From assembly GCF_905475465.1 (NCBI RefSeq), contig NC_062252.1, positions 11,222,001-11,286,000 on the forward strand: a DNA stretch of 64,000 nt, written 5' to 3'. This DNA is from Pieris napi. Taxonomy: Eukaryota > Arthropoda > Insecta > Lepidoptera > Pieridae. A program made the position numbers and the translations under genes. Shown in pieces: positions 1 to 13,296 of the stretch. The notes beneath the pieces were generated by a model that worked only from the letters and a program-made list of their open reading frames with translations, did not search any database and was not told the DNA's origin. Every line of letters begins with the position of its first letter. The first letter of the stretch is position 1.

Positions 1-213
1 TGCCCACTGGTACATAAAATAATTTAAAATATAAAAATAATTCTTTCACTAATTTGTTTATGAAATTTTTTTATTTAATTACCCAGACATGACACTGAAA
101 TTAAAATAAAAATCAACATGTCTACCCCTAATATTAGATGACAGACTTGAGGAAGTAATTTAACTTAAAAAATATAAAAAGATATGACCACGAATAAATG
201 TATAGAATCTCAC

Positions 214-3200
214 CAAAGTATCTCATATATCGCACGTTCTCCCTCAAGGCGGCCGCCTCGTACCCATCTTCGGGGCATCCGATGTACCCGCCCTTGTACC
301 CGAATGGAAATGTGGTCTGCATCCGGGAGAAACGCAGCTTCAGATTACCACGAGGGTATTTGTAGGCCTGGAATGGAGCGATATTATTCAAATTGCAGTA
401 CATATAACTAATATAATAAAAAGCACAAACGAAATATTATCATCTTACACTTTTAGTCAAAAAACATTTATTTTGGTGTAATTAATAAGCCCTTGAGTTG
501 TTCATACATTCGTAATTTGTATTTTTATTATTGTGCTCATAATTTTAACAATTAAAGCCAATTGACACAGCTTCAAACAAAGAGCCACACCCTCCTCCTA
601 CAACCGCCACCAAACATAACTCAAGTTTAAATGTTTTTATAATACTGGCCTAATCATTCAGCTAAAGTAAGATGTACACGAATGGGTATCTGTACCTGAA
701 TCGAAAATAATAAATATAACGTTTTTTTTTTAATTTACTGTCGCCTATGATAATCTTGCTTAACTACTTACTTGATATATCATGAGCTGGTCGTCCATCC
801 TTAAGAGTAGCAGCACCCTGGATCCCTTATTCCCGAGCCCCACCACCAACATCTCCTGCAGTTTATCCACGCTGGAACTGTGACCCGAAGTTAGTTCCTC
901 TTCTTCGAGTGGGTTTAGAGGTATAGCCACGGATTCTAAGCTGTCGGCTAGGATCTGAAATTATTCAATATATTTGGATCAATTTTGGATTCCAATTATT
1001 AAATTTAAAATTTCGAGACACTTATATATTTGATGCAATATATATGAAGTTTTATAAATTTAACAATTGTAATTTTTTATAAGAAAATCGACATTCTTTT
1101 GAACACTTGTCAAGTGAGATGCTTATCAGAGGGCACAAGTGCCCAGGATATGCCTGTTAATCCGCCGTTTAAATGAATCCTTTTTAGGAAATAAAGATGG
1201 GGCAAGTTAAAGTTCGTGTAGTGTGGCACTTGGAGGTGTAAACAACAAAGAAGTGGCACTGCCTAATTGCCAATATTTTAAAATGTTATTTGAACAAATA
1301 TGAAATTGTGATATTTAAACACGTAATTAAAACAAAGCATGATTTCTTTTAAAAATATACCTAAGACTTTACAACAATCTAAATATATGAAACAAAAATA
1401 TCGAATAACAATAAATAAGTAAATTAATTTTACGAATGCAAACAGTGTGGTCATCTGTTGACAAAACTACGCATCAGTTTACGACGAATTCGTGTCAGTT
1501 CAAGAAATTCCGATCTTGAGGTGAATGAGGAGATGCATAACCAGGATTCGATCTTAATCAAATACATGTGTTACCTCACCAAAAAATGTTTTATATCAGA
1601 AAGTGCTTTAACATGCAATATCGCTTCTTTCGCAATGGCAAGCAATAAAACATTTCTGTATTTGCAGAAAAAGTTGTTTTAATGTAAACCTTAATGAAAT
1701 AAGTTTAACTAAAGTCAACACGATATTATTAGACTGTTAGGCGAAACGAAGTCAGCCGGATCAGCTAATAGTATATCAAATATATCCAGATGATTTATAA
1801 TTGATAATATTATAGTTAATTTTCGTGGTCCTTCGAGCCGAAATATCATGTTAATGATATTTGGAGCAAAACCCCAAGTAATTTTAACTTCTCGATGGTA
1901 ATACCATTGAACGATGTAAATCCCAATCTTCATATAGATCCTATATGAAAATAATAGATTTAATAGTTCCAATAACTCACCCTGTGTCCTGCACAAACAT
2001 CCCTGACCAAGAAACTCAGCTTCATCTCGGGCAGTGAATATATTTCAAGATTTCCATTGTCTCTGACGACGTAGAGCCAATACGTCGGTTTGACTTCCAC
2101 GAGCTGCTTCTTCCACCAGCGCGACACTCTTCGAGGGACGTCGGGGTTTTTCGATTGTTCGGCTAACATTATCTGTGGAAAACAAGATATTTCAAAAAAT
2201 ACCAAGATTCATATCTTTTGAATTGTGGATGAGATATTTTTAAACACTACCGACATCTTTATATATTCGTAGAGACAGTTCACAGCATGTAGCGATGTAT
2301 CTAATATGTTTTATTATCTTTTTTTTCAACATTATCGTATTAGTTTAGTACTGTAAGGATAGTGTAAGTATTTTTGTGAATAAATAATATAAATGTAAAG
2401 AAACTTGTATGTTTCTTTATTATATACTAGATGACGCTATCAGCCATCGCGGTTGGAAAAAGCAGTTGGTTTGAAGTTTGACAGAAGTACAAGTCATCGG
2501 CATTGAATTCAATATTGTTTATTATAATAATAATAATCTTTATTTCTTCTCTCACATATATATACAAGATTATTATGATTAAACTAAGATGATAACATTA
2601 GGAAGTGTATGTGAGAGACTGGTCTCTGGAACAGGAGACCTGTTCCACAGATAGCCAGCCTCTCCACCACCGGTCCGGTGGTAGAGAGGCAGGAAAATAA
2701 ATTTGGTGTGTGTTTGTGTGTGTTTGTGTGTGTGTGTGTGTGCGTGCGTGGGTGTGTGTATATGTGAGGGGAGTGGGTGTGTTACAGAATAACAGTTATT
2801 AAATCTTCTGTTTCATCATAACTCAACATCTTCAGTTTAATTGTGAGGTTATTGTAAAAAGCTTAAAAAGGGATTGATAATTTTAATAATACACTTTTAA
2901 TGTAGTTTCTTTATTTTTATAGCAAAACAATTGTTTATTTGAATTTCATCAATTCCAAATAAAATAAGATATATAATCTTATATAAATAAAGTTATTTTT
3001 CAATAGCGTATCCAGCCGAGTATTTTAATCGAAACGAATATTGTTTTTCTGAATCCTAAGTCGAATTTCATTTAAGCGAGCAGTTTTTTTAACTTTTGAA
3101 ATGAAACCTAACGCAGAAATAAAAGCTATTTGTAACTTGGCTAATTCACTGATAAGAAAAATAATTAACTGAAATATCTAAAATCCACTCACGCTGGCCA

Positions 3201-6200
3201 TAGAAGCTGGTGTCTGATCCCCTCCGTAGAGTAATTCATCATCATTCAATTCGTAGACCACGCCCGGCTTTAGCCCTTCTGCTTTTACGTTCTTCGTTGC
3301 TTTGCCTGTGAACTCGCCTTTTACCTGTTCGTAATACGCATGAATAACTAAGTGGTAGATGTCGAAACTATTACCGGTCTAATATATAAAATTATAATTT
3401 TTAAATAAGCAAGCTTTATGAAACATTCTAAATATATATAAATTATTCTAATTTTAATTGCATAAGAATGAAATCGTAATAAATAATGGATTTTGAATTA
3501 TATTTTACAATCATTTTATGAATTAGGAAAGTTTTAAATAGGTTTCGTGACACATTCAAAGCAAAATCAATTATTGAAATATGTTCGTCAAATTTGTCTC
3601 CCAAAGTAATCAAGACGGTAATGTACAAAGGGGGGAAAACTTTTATTTGTATTTGTCTGAGATTACGTAGAAGATATTACCTGTACATTAGCGATATTCT
3701 GGGCAAACAAACCGCTGAGATCCCGATAAGGAGCCGCCCTCACGACAGCTGGTTTGTGAGGCACCGCTTGACGAGTGGGGGCTAAACGTCCGGACTGCAA
3801 ACATTCATTTTTCCTAGACTTAATTTCGGTAAACAATTTCCAAGTTCAAGTATTACGTAAAACGTTTTAAAACGTTACGATGCGGGGCGGGGATTGAATT
3901 ACGCATTATTGTTAATATTATTTTCGACTTTCCAGTACTTACCACCACATAATGGTAATTTTTAAGTATAAAGAGTCCCTGGGTAGTCACGTTTTACTAT
4001 TGGGTACAGAAAAACGTTACGGCGCGTTACATGGGGGGGGGTCAATAATCTCCAAAGATTGCGTGACGTAATACTTGAACACTCCCTTATCTTAATAGAA
4101 GTTCCTTAAAATATCCTTGCAAACCATAAAACTTCTTGCCATTTGCCTTGCCTTCCATATTTTTAATATTCACGTTCAAACTCAAAATACTTTATTCATA
4201 TAGGTAAACAAGTACACTTATGAATGTTAAAGAAAGAAGTTAAATTAATTGTAAATTTACATTTACTACCAGCTCGCAAGTCATATGTGTACAATCTCAA
4301 AAGGAATAAATGTAATTCGATTTGACAACCTCATCTTAAACAGTGTCAAACGTCCATCCAAGTTTGAGTGTCGTTCGAGATAAGCATAGAAATTCTGATT
4401 CTGTAAACAATTTTGAAAATTCTTTAGCGAAAACGGCAATCATCTGGCTTTATAGTTGATATTTTAGTGTCTTGAAATCAACAAGTAAACAAAAATGTGA
4501 TAAGTTGAAACACAGTAAACTCACCACATTGTCCTTTCCTCTCAGTTCTCTTAGAGCCAAAACAAGAGCTCTTCCGCAAGTTGACATTACGCAAAGGTAG
4601 GGATCGGCAGTGATGGCCGCACGCGCAGTCCAATCCAGTGATATCGATTGTATCAGCACGCCATCTATTGATCCAAAGCATATACATTAAATTACTCGAT
4701 CTATTATGTGGGGTGAAAAGTTCGTAGGATTTTTAGTTAGCCCTAAGGTTTGAGAGAAAGAACTTTTGTTTATTTAAAAAAAATGATTAAAAGAATTACG
4801 TGTGTTAGTAAAGCATGACATTTTGGAGAAAATAAAATACTATAGAAGCCAAAGCTCCAAAGAAAGCCAAAGTTGAAGATGGCGAAATGACGATACACGC
4901 AGTCAAACCCCCCACCAAACTTTTCAGCCCACTGTTTATCAGTTATTACATCCTGTAGTTGATAAATTTATCACATCATCAGCATAGCATCGATTTATTC
5001 GACTATTTAATAAAGAAAGTTTTCAATAAATTCGTCTTCTTCTACATCTTATTTCTGGCAATATTATACAATTAATATGTATTAACCACTCACTTTTAAT
5101 AAGCCGTATAGCGACCGTAGTAACTTGAACCATGAATTTATTATTTCCTAAATTTCCAGCGAAGATCGTCGGTGCACTCGTCATGAAACCGGAGCTGTCC
5201 ACTTCGTTGATCTCTTGTCCCGTTTGGAGGATCTGTGTAATATTTCATTAGAGGCTTTTAAACTGATGTAGATGATCAACTATTTATGACGTTAAGGTCT
5301 AATAAGACTCAGAGTCGAGACTTAAAACCTGGTAATGTAGCACCCATACTAGCTGTGACCTACGGTTTCCTTGTGATATATAAACTAACGAAAAAGCTGT
5401 TTACAAATCCAAATTAATATAATGGTTAATTCCTTTTAAAATACAAATTGTATCACTATGAGAATAAATATCAAAAGCAGTGTTAGCCTAGTGGCCTCTT
5501 CACCCTGAATACTCGCTCGCTCGTATATGTTAACTGCACTTAGAAAACACAGAAAAAAGTCGTGATATAGGACCACTAATTTATTTTGTATCAAACATGC
5601 ATATGTGTCCAACTAGCTTAATAAGCCGTTCAATTAACTGCCTAGCCTTTTAACAAAACAGCGCCGTTTAACTAGCGGCCTGATATTCAGCCAGTTTTGA
5701 TCAAACAGCTAGGCAGATGACTTGGATCGATGACTTTTCATTACTTGCCTAACCTGTTGACTGTTAATTTAAATTTAGTTCTACTTTCTGTCACTCTCAA
5801 ACTCGAAACGAAACTCTTCAAACTTTCAATATGGCGTCGGCAAACCATATCTTTGACGGTGTTTTCTAAATTTTCATGAAACACGACAAGTACAATGGAA
5901 GAGTGTAGTGACAATAATAATGTGAATTTAGTTGTGACTGACTCAAGCAATTTAATTTTTAAACAAATATTTTTTATGTCAGATGGTCACTTTATTCCTA
6001 AGTATTAGCAGCCAGTTTATTGAATATTGTAACAAACGCTACGGCTGAACATATTTCAGGCCGCTAGTTAAACGGCGATATTTTTGAGGCCAAGATGTTA
6101 ATTGAACGGCTTATTAATCAAGTTGGCTGAGACAGATACACTGAATAAGTATTATTTAAAGTCATTATTAAATATCGTAAATAAGCTCACCATACTGGAG

Positions 6201-9200
6201 TCCTCCTGGGCGAGTATCATGTAGGCGTGCGTCCCCTCCATGTCTCTGTGCGCGTCTCGGAGCACTTCTGTCTGTTCCCCGATCACGGTCCACATATCAA
6301 TACAACCTAAAATCACAACACATTTGAAGTCCCAAATCTATTATAGACACATTTTTGTGTCTGTTTCGTTGGAACTGCTTATTAAAACAATATCACGGGC
6401 CAACACAAAATTTAAATTTGACTTTAAAACATAAAATTTAAATTTAAATGTAATAACATAGATATAAAAAATATATGAATAAGTTTGCTTTTCTATTTAG
6501 AAGAATAATTTAAAGATATTTTTCATAATCTGCGGTTTTAATTTTTAATTCAAAAATGAAACTATTCAAATTATTATACTTATTTATACGTTATTATTTT
6601 TCATTACTCGTTAGCTATCTAGCAGCACAATGTGGACATAAAAACAAACCAAACGCTAAAATCGCAGATCGATAAATAATTAAAGGTCAAAAGATTCGAT
6701 TAATATTAATACCAAAAAATCATATTATTCATTTTATTTTACTAGTTAACGTATTTTCAAACATCCTCAATCTTGTTTCATTTAAAATCAAGTTTCCATT
6801 GAGAAAAGTTTAGGGTAACCTTTTGAATATTCAGGGTGAGTTTCAGAGTCGAAACTTAACCATAAGTTTGACAAATCCATTAAGTTTTTGACATACAGAA
6901 GTCATACTTTCCGCCAAGGCTCGATTCTGAATCTAAAATTAATATCCAAAAGCAAAAATTGAACAAAATACAAAGCAACTCACCCGGTAACTCAAAAGCG
7001 GTGACCAGTTGAGGTCTAACGGACCGTTGGAGGACGGCTAACGCCCCGTTTTTCCCTCTTCCACAACAGGCCACCAGTTCTATAGTGTTATGTTCATTTC
7101 TCCTTTCCTCGCTCACCAATTGCACTTCGCCCATCGAAATATCTCCGATCGGACAGATGTTCAGGAGAGAGTCACATACCTGAATCATTTTTATCCTTAG
7201 TATTTTAACCGACATAAAAAGGTAATTATTATATCTATTTATATATATTTTAAATTTTGCAACTCAGAGAACAGTCTCAGTTTCATAAAAATCGGTTCAG
7301 TAGTATTTCAGGGTGAAATATATATATACATTGACAGGTTGTTGGCAAGCCCAACACAAGATAACATCTCTCTATCTCTTCTTTTTTGCGTTCTAGCCGC
7401 TGCTTTAGATGAATTTATTGTAAAAGTTGCAATCCACCACAGTTCACTCGTTTTCGCACATGGTCCGGCTCGAAGGACCATTATATAAAAATAAAACAAA
7501 TTATGTTAGTGTTGCCCTAGTGTTGGACTAGTGGCTTCAGCGTGCGACTCTCATACCTGAGGTCGTAGCTTCGATCCCCGGCTGTGCACCAATGGACTTT
7601 CTATGTGCGCATTTAACATTTGCTCATCGTGAAGAAACCGACATGACTTAGACCCGAAAAGTTGACGGCGTGTGTCAGGCACTGAAGGCGGATCACCTAC
7701 TTGCCTATTAGATTTAAAAATGATCATGAAATAGATTCAGAAATCTGAGGCTAAGACCTAGAGAGGTTGTAGCGCCGCTGATTTATGTTAGTGTTGCCAA
7801 CGCACGAGTTACCTAATATACCTACATACCTCAAACACATAACTCGTAAGTTGAGTGGACGTCCGTATATCGGAGCCGTACACTTCCAATTCGTCTTTAT
7901 CACTAATTTCAATAACATTGGAAGCCACGCAATCGCTGATCGTGTCCATCCGACGTCGTTTTGAGACCGGATCGGCTGCGTCTTTATTTTGGATTTCTCT
8001 AACTGTATCTGAAAGATAAAAAGTATTTTACACATGAATATTGTACCTATGTTTATAAGAGTTATGTAAATAAAGTAATCATTTATTTAAATATACATAC
8101 ATAATAGCTGACCCGGCAAACATTGTTTTGCCATGTATATTATTTCTAGGAAACATTTTTTTAGTTCAATAAAAATAACTATCAATAATAAAAAATAGGG
8201 GTTAATCGTAGAGGGGTGTAAATTAAGGGTTGTATGTATTTTTTTATGATGTATTGTATCATAAAAAAATAAATCAAAAAAATTTGTCGAAAAAAATTAA
8301 AATTAAAAATTTTGGGTGGATACCCTTTATCACATAGGGGTTTGAAAGATTCTCAGACTTACTGAATATGAATAAAAATGTCAAAGGAATCGGTCGAGCC
8401 GTTTCAGAGGAGTATGGGAACGAACATTTTGACACGTGAATTTTATATATTAGATTATAAACCGTATAGCTTTTTTGACGTGACAACGACTTATAATTCG
8501 ATGGAGCCGGCTGCACGCACGAAAAAACATGACTCATGCGGCGTGACCTCGCTCTGAGCCGTTCCATTTAAGGCTTGAAGTGCAAGCGAGAGCGCGAAGC
8601 GACAGAGAGACAAAATCGGACTCCACGCTCTTCAGCGTTCGACATCTGTCTCTCTCCTACTCGAGTGAGCGATTCGTGACGTTGTCACGTTCAACTATCG
8701 TCAGTAAACCGACTTTACAGACAACCGATTTTTTAGTGCTGTCAAGTACAGTACAATAATCAAACCATTAAGCTCCTATAATGTCAAACATAGTGAAAAA
8801 CCATGACAGTTCTTTAAAATAAGATTTAAAGAACACACCGATACAGAACTGGACTGACGTTTGGCTACAACCCCACGTGTTAAGTGAGATATGGCCTGCC
8901 CAGAAGATGTCTGTTTAACCGCCGCTTCAGTGAACTGTCATAGCTATATAACTGTCTAGGGAAGATGAAAGGGGGCAAGGAGATGTTTAATTTACGTTAA
9001 AAGTGTCATAATTACCTTCTGTAAGATCGACAGTAGCCGCCAACGGTCGATCTATGGAGAAAATCATTCTATTCTCCCTCTCTGTCACTCGCAGTAGAAG
9101 AGAGTTACCCAAACGGGACCCCAAGAAGAGAAAGTCCTCTTCGATGACACACATCTAAAATCATTGTATTAAAAATCACAAGATTGTAATATTGGCATTA

Positions 9201-12200
9201 ATTACTTAGACTGGGAATATTGTTTATTTTTGGAAATGTCTGAAATCAGAGAAATAGTCTCAAAGAAATAGATACAGAAATGTGCCTACGATGACAAAAC
9301 AAAACTTGTTCATCGATTGGCAACGCACTGTGCGTAATTTCACAATTCATTTCGAGCTACTTTTGGTTCCTTCAGAAGTTGTAAATTATTACATCCATGA
9401 AATTTGGCACATTTATCAAAGCCTGTAAAGAACTTGAAACCTTATGTTTTACATGTAAACCGTAAATGTAAAAAAACCGATGTAAAACCGTATGTTTTAC
9501 ATCTCAAGTGAACACAGAACTTAGTTAAGTCGAGAAGGCATCATTCAATAATAAACCGCTTTCTGGAATTATCCTTTACATACTGAATACGAAAAAATCA
9601 CTTGAAGACCTAGTAACACTGTCATCAGTGCTACTATAAAGTTCCTGTTATATCCTTTTATGTTCTTTGTATTCAACTGCTGATTTTTTATAACTGTATT
9701 TTAAAAATGAAATTATATCTTATATTAAAACATAAATATATTGAAATCCAACTCACACAGCTCGTCAATACAGAAGCTGCAGCTCTATCCAAATGGAAAC
9801 TGTTGACACTTCGAACAGAGTCGGACAACATCGTCAACACGTAGAGTTGGCCTCCGCGAAGTGCCAAGGCTACTCTACTCTCGCCCAACGTGGCCACTTT
9901 GGCACCATCTAGGGTTATACACACTCCTTCTTGGATACCTAGAATATTATTTCATGTAAATAACACATATTAAATCGATTAATACATTTATTACAAAAAA
10001 AAACGACGGGTTGCACTCCGGGAGTGCCGGCAGAAGTGAAAACTTGAATATAAACGTTGTGCATTTTTGATATTTTGGAATGGTTAGGGAATAATTTTTC
10101 ACGAATTGCTTTAATTATCAGTATAAAAGTCTAAGGATCCATTTATGTGGTAGAATACAATATTTATTTATTGCGCTATCGTACACAAACATGACAATTT
10201 ATATTACACTAGCAAACTCCGCGAACTCCGTTTCGCCACCAGATGGCTTCGTTTTATGTAACGTTTCGTTTGGTGATCCCGCTTTTCTGTTGAAATTTTT
10301 CCTGAATTTTCTTTGCTATAAACCTCACGGAGCCCGAGACCTTTCCAACGAATGCAAAACCGTGGAAATCGGTTCGTGCGTCCTGGAGTTATACGCTTAA
10401 TCCTGACGCTATACGTCAGGAAGGAAAACCCGACTTATTTTTATATAGTAGATTAAATACGCCGCGCCAGCTGTCTACTCTCCATCCGTCTTACGAATTT
10501 TCGATCAGGTCACGTGTCCTGACGCGAGTTTAATTTTTTTACCCATTCCAAAAAAGTGTACAACGCCGCTAAAGAAGTTTTCACTTCAAAAATCATATGA
10601 TCATACTATTAATGAGGAAAAAAATGGCATAGAAAGGATATCTGATGTGACGTAAATAATTAAATAATACTCACGTAGTGGGAAGTTAGTAGTATGTGTG
10701 GCTATACTATTTAATGATACTCCATAGGGTGGAACTGACTGGTTTAGGTAGATGAGGGAGTTTGCTGCTAATATCAGGCAACCACCTGTAAAGTTATCAT
10801 TTGCTAAAACCATTTCTATAACCACTTCAAAACTAAGAAAAATAAAATATTATGTAAATGAATCTTAAAACTACTAATATACTACTATATATCTTCACAT
10901 GGGGATTCGCTCACAATCCAATGTGTCCTTATTGAACACTTTCCCTCTATAACATTCAAGGACATTAAAGAAATTCTATTGATTGATAGATCAGATAAAA
11001 TACAAATTTGTATCAAAAGATTTTTTTTTCCAAACTTCTGTATTCAGTCTTAATCTTTTTTATTTTGACTCTATGACATTCAGCTCTTAAATTTGGAGGC
11101 TTTAAATCTTACCAAGTGGTTTCTGAACAGGCACAGCTTGCAAGCAGTCAAAAGGAAGGCCACCCGTTGACCAAATAACAGGATGGACCCGTGCGCTCAT
11201 GTTTAAAGAAACACCTGCCATTGAACAGGTATCACTTCGTACTGCTACACGACTAAGAAATAAATAATTTATATAATTATCTTGTTACTCATTCACGTGC
11301 GGACACATTTATCTTAACTAATATTATAAACAGATTTGTTTTTGTATATTGCATAATATACAAAAACAAATCAACATGTATTTTTATTGTAATGCCCATT
11401 GGCCAACTTTTTAAGATAAATTAATAATATTAGTATGGATTCTTATTTCTTACCCTGGGAATGTTCTTACAGGTTCATACAGAAGTAACAATGTAGGCTC
11501 ATAGTATCCATATAAGAACTGCAAGTCTAGTATATTGTCTATCTTCTCGTCTAAGTCTTTTAATACTATTACATAAGAGGCTAGAGTTGGAGCTCGCATC
11601 ATTGGCTGAGTTTGCTGTAATAAGGGTATATCTTTATTATTATAATAAGTTTGGTGTTATGGTTTCCATGTAAAAAATTAATTATTATATGTACATTGTA
11701 CACTAATAAAAAAATAAGCTTTCTGTATAAAAACACATACATTTTTCTTGTCATCCTCTAGAGGTTTGGCCTCTAATGGATCTCCTTCTTCAGATGTAAG
11801 ATCTTTTCTAAATGGCAACACAGCCAACTTTTTTCCATATAATAACATGACTGCACATCGAAATTCTGGATCCACTCTTATCCAAGGAATATGAGGGTGT
11901 GTAGTCCAGCCATTCTATAAGTGAATAATAAGGCATTACATTTGTAATTTTATTAAAAAATTGGAACATTGTTTTATCATCTTAATAAATTGTTTGATAA
12001 AAAAGAAGCATAGCTAATGTGTGGATCTTAATAAATCATGTTTAATTACATTGTAAATCCTCTAATATTTACCTTCATATCATCCTCTTCAAAGTAATGC
12101 ATACTCAAAGTTACTAGATTGTTTGTCTGTGGGTCATACTGTAGGACAGAAAGCTTTGCTTCTCTGAATGACACAAGTAATAGATCACGGCCTGCACTAG

Positions 12201-12808
12201 GGCATTTTACAGATGAAATAGACATAACATTTCCCCATAATGTGTATGAAGCTAAGCACTCCAACTTCATTTTGGGTGGTATTGGTTGACCAGCTAGAAG
12301 TATCAATTAAGATTACTATGTATTTAAGCATACTAAGACAAAAACAACTTTTTAGACAGTTGCTATGAAATCAAACACTTTTTTAACCCTTACATATTGT
12401 ACTTGTAGCAAGAAAATCATATAATTACATTTAAATAATGCAACATTCCGTATATTTATTATAGCTATGGAAAGTATTAAATGAGTAAGATGCTTAGGAT
12501 TTGATGTGGAGGTGTACAAAAGTACCTAGGCTTAGAGATTGTTTAGAAAGGACAAAGAGAATTTATGTTACAATGCAGTGATTACCATTACATTTAACTA
12601 AAATCAGAGTTATAAAACGGTAAGTTTCAGTCCTAACCTACTAACCTGCATTGACTTCTTTCGTGGTCCCTTCAGGCACAAGTCTGAACACTTTTAAAAT
12701 ATTGGCACCAGCAGTCACCAAGCACATCTCATCATTCTCAAAAAAACAACAGCTTACAGCATATTCCACCCCTGTAGCCGGGTGTGTTTGCCGGCAAATC
12801 GAATACAT
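214..12808 (-). CDS. Cpsf160: CPSF1 (CPSF160), cleavage and polyadenylation specificity factor 160 kDa subunit, 5' two-thirds of the gene
   Basis: Scaffold of the nuclear complex that recognises AAUAAA and directs pre-mRNA cleavage and polyadenylation. I join 18 exons, all GT-AG and in phase: 12646-12808, 12073-12293, 11741-11914, 11454-11614, 11113-11252, 10675-10785, 9757-9938, 9016-9154, 7830-8008, 6984-7179, 6191-6306, 5094-5232, 4525-4664, 3681-3794, 3193-3324, 1981-2172, 772-954, 214-367. They give 945 residues plus one base; human CPSF1 has about 1440, so the C-terminal part with the CPSF_A domain lies left of the window. Recognisable stretches include SLNQSVPPYG-like YLNQSVPPYGVSLNS, GRGKNGALAVLQ, VRPQLVTAFELPG, DLQFLYGYYEPTLLLLYEP and the basic SKRRRM near residue 446, which matches the human nuclear localisation signal. 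Start is the ATG at 12806-12808, opening MYSICRQTHPATGVEY. No frameshift or stop was seen. Family assignment is firm; exact splice sites are by eye. Confidence 0.95.
2525..2700 (-). repeat. 3' tail fragment of a non-LTR retrotransposon
   Basis: Read on the minus strand the segment ends in AATAAAGATTATTATTATTA, a short ATT-repeat tail typical of insect LINE 3' ends, preceded by a GC-rich self-complementary stretch (CCACCGGACCGGTGG). It lies in a CPSF1 intron. No coding part was found, so the family is not identifiable here. Confidence 0.45.
2704..2766. repeat. GT-rich microsatellite
   Basis: About 60 bases of interrupted (GT)n with TGTTTG and GCGTGG variants, directly next to the LINE tail fragment and inside a CPSF1 intron. 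Confidence 0.9.
3844..4080. mobile_element. MITE with a central-right poly-G tract
   Basis: The ends are inverted copies of GTTCAAGTATTACGT (left at 3844, right complement ending at 4080). A run of nine or ten G followed by GTCAA sits near 4031. The same G-tract and the same TATTACGTAA end motif recur at 37757-37989, so this is a two-copy family in the window. No coding capacity. Sits in a CPSF1 intron. Confidence 0.6.
4170..4290 (-). repeat. Remnant of a jockey-like LINE 3' end
   Basis: Contains the minus-strand tail pattern (ACTTTATTCATATAGGTAAACAA then TTTACATTTACTACCAGCTC in plus orientation) that also ends the jockey-like copy at 25.8-26.0 kb (TTTATTCACGTAGGTAACAC and TTTACATTTACTGCCAGTTC). 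Diverged and 5' truncated. Confidence 0.5.
4707..4932. mobile_element. Short mariner-type MITE
   Basis: Left end reads TGGGGTGAAAAGTTCGTAGG and the complement of the right end reads GTGGGCTGAAAAGTTTGGTG, an imperfect terminal inverted repeat. The same end motif GGGCTGAAAAGTTCGTAGGA recurs at 36518-36878. About 225 bp, no ORF. Confidence 0.55.
5609..6126. mobile_element. MITE of about 520 bp with long inverted ends
   Basis: The left end CCAACTAGCTTAATAAGCCG is mirrored by the complement of the right end CCAACTTGATTAATAAGCCG, followed on both sides by TTCAATTAAC, and further in by a second conserved block around CCGTTTAACTAGCGGCC at 5668-5688 and 6058-6076. Inverted similarity therefore extends about 70 bases. 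No ORF of its own. Superfamily not assigned because the target duplication is unclear. Confidence 0.65.
7517..7782 (+). mobile_element. tRNA-derived SINE with intact 16-bp target duplication
   Basis: The body opens near CTAGTGTTGGACTAGTGGCT (A-box-like), has GCTTCGATCCCCGGCTGTG (B-box-like) and ends GGTTGTAGCGCCGCTGAT. It is flanked by TTATGTTAGTGTTGCC at 7501-7516 and 7783-7798, a direct proof of retroposition. The insertion lies 47 bases from CPSF1 exon 9 (7830-8008). Other copies in the window are at 33.3, 59.3, 61.3, 62.1, 62.7 and 63.7 kb. Confidence 0.85.
8103..8454 (-). mobile_element. Helitron-like non-autonomous element, family A
   Basis: On the minus strand it starts A|TCTAATATATAAAATTC and ends near GGTCAGCTA, matching the 5'-TC and 3'-CTRR ends with A/T flanks expected of Helitrons. 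A second copy at 45451-45948 shares GGTCGAGCCGTTTC and GAGTATGGGAACGAAC internally and has an intact CTAG|T end. Helitron assignment is an inference from the ends. Confidence 0.55.
8460..9000. repeat. Intronic segment with repeat character, no gene
   Basis: Lies in a CPSF1 intron between exons 8 and 9. It is locally GC-richer than its surroundings around 8500-8700 (many GAG/CGA and TCTC motifs). The part near 8873-8990 resembles 1110-1230 (AAGTGAGAT, GCCCAG, CTGTTTAACCGCCG versus CTGTTAATCCGCCG), so it is probably an old dispersed repeat. No coding evidence. Confidence 0.3.
10003..10590. mobile_element. MITE-like element split by a nested Helitron-like insertion
   Basis: Left part contains CAGAAGTGAAAACTT followed by GTTGTGCATTTTT and TTTTGGAATGG; the complement of the right part contains GAAGTGAAAACTTC, GTTGTACACTTTTTT and TTGGAATGGG in the same order. 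The inverted ends enclose the Helitron-like element at 10209-10452. Boundaries are approximate. Confidence 0.5.
10209..10452 (-). mobile_element. Helitron-like non-autonomous element, family B
   Basis: Minus strand starts A|TCTACTATATAAAAATAAG and ends GCGGAGTTTGCTAG|T, that is 5'-TC, 3'-CTAG and A/T flanks. Short, non-coding, in a CPSF1 intron. Different in sequence from families A and C in this window but with the same end logic. Confidence 0.55.
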
Positions 12809-13296
12809 ATTTTACAAGACAGTTATTAAAATAGGTTAGATCAAAAGTATCAAATTAAGGGAACACTTTTTATCTTATTATTCACCTTTGATTACCACTT
12901 ATGTCTACGCATTGTATTAGTTTTTATTTCAATTAAAATTTGTTTGATAAATAATCAACAAACAGAAACTTCTCTCAATGTTTTGAGCTGTTTGTTTTTG
13001 ACATTTAACCAGTCTTACTACCCGTAGAGTGTAGACGGACTATGGTATCGGTATGGTGGTTCTATATCTATACTTTATATGCCCTTTTATACATTTATAT
13101 TTTGGCTTAAAGGTCTCGTTACCAGGCCAGGCCATAAAATTATTATTAAAAAAAAATACATTTATATTTTAATCTTTAGATCCTAAAACCATTTTTTTTA
13201 TTTCCTCCATTGTGACGATAAATAAACTAACAAAATGGGATCTTAATAGGGCAAATTGCTTGTCTAATAAAAAAAAAACCATTACTAGTAATCATA
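12809..13296. other. 5' flank of CPSF1 and intergenic spacer
   Basis: AT-rich sequence between the CPSF1 start codon and the mariner-type transposon. The CPSF1 promoter should be here, but I see no TATA box at a convincing distance. Nothing else recognised. Confidence 0.4.

Noticed and set aside
5618..6117. piggyBac assignment from TTAA at both ends of the 520-bp MITE
   Set aside because: Inverted similarity extends outward beyond the TTAA (CCAACT...AGTTGG), so TTAA is inside the element and not a target duplication.
7517..7600. tRNA gene at the SINE heads
   Set aside because: Only A- and B-box-like motifs are present; no acceptor or anticodon stems can be formed, so these are SINE promoters.
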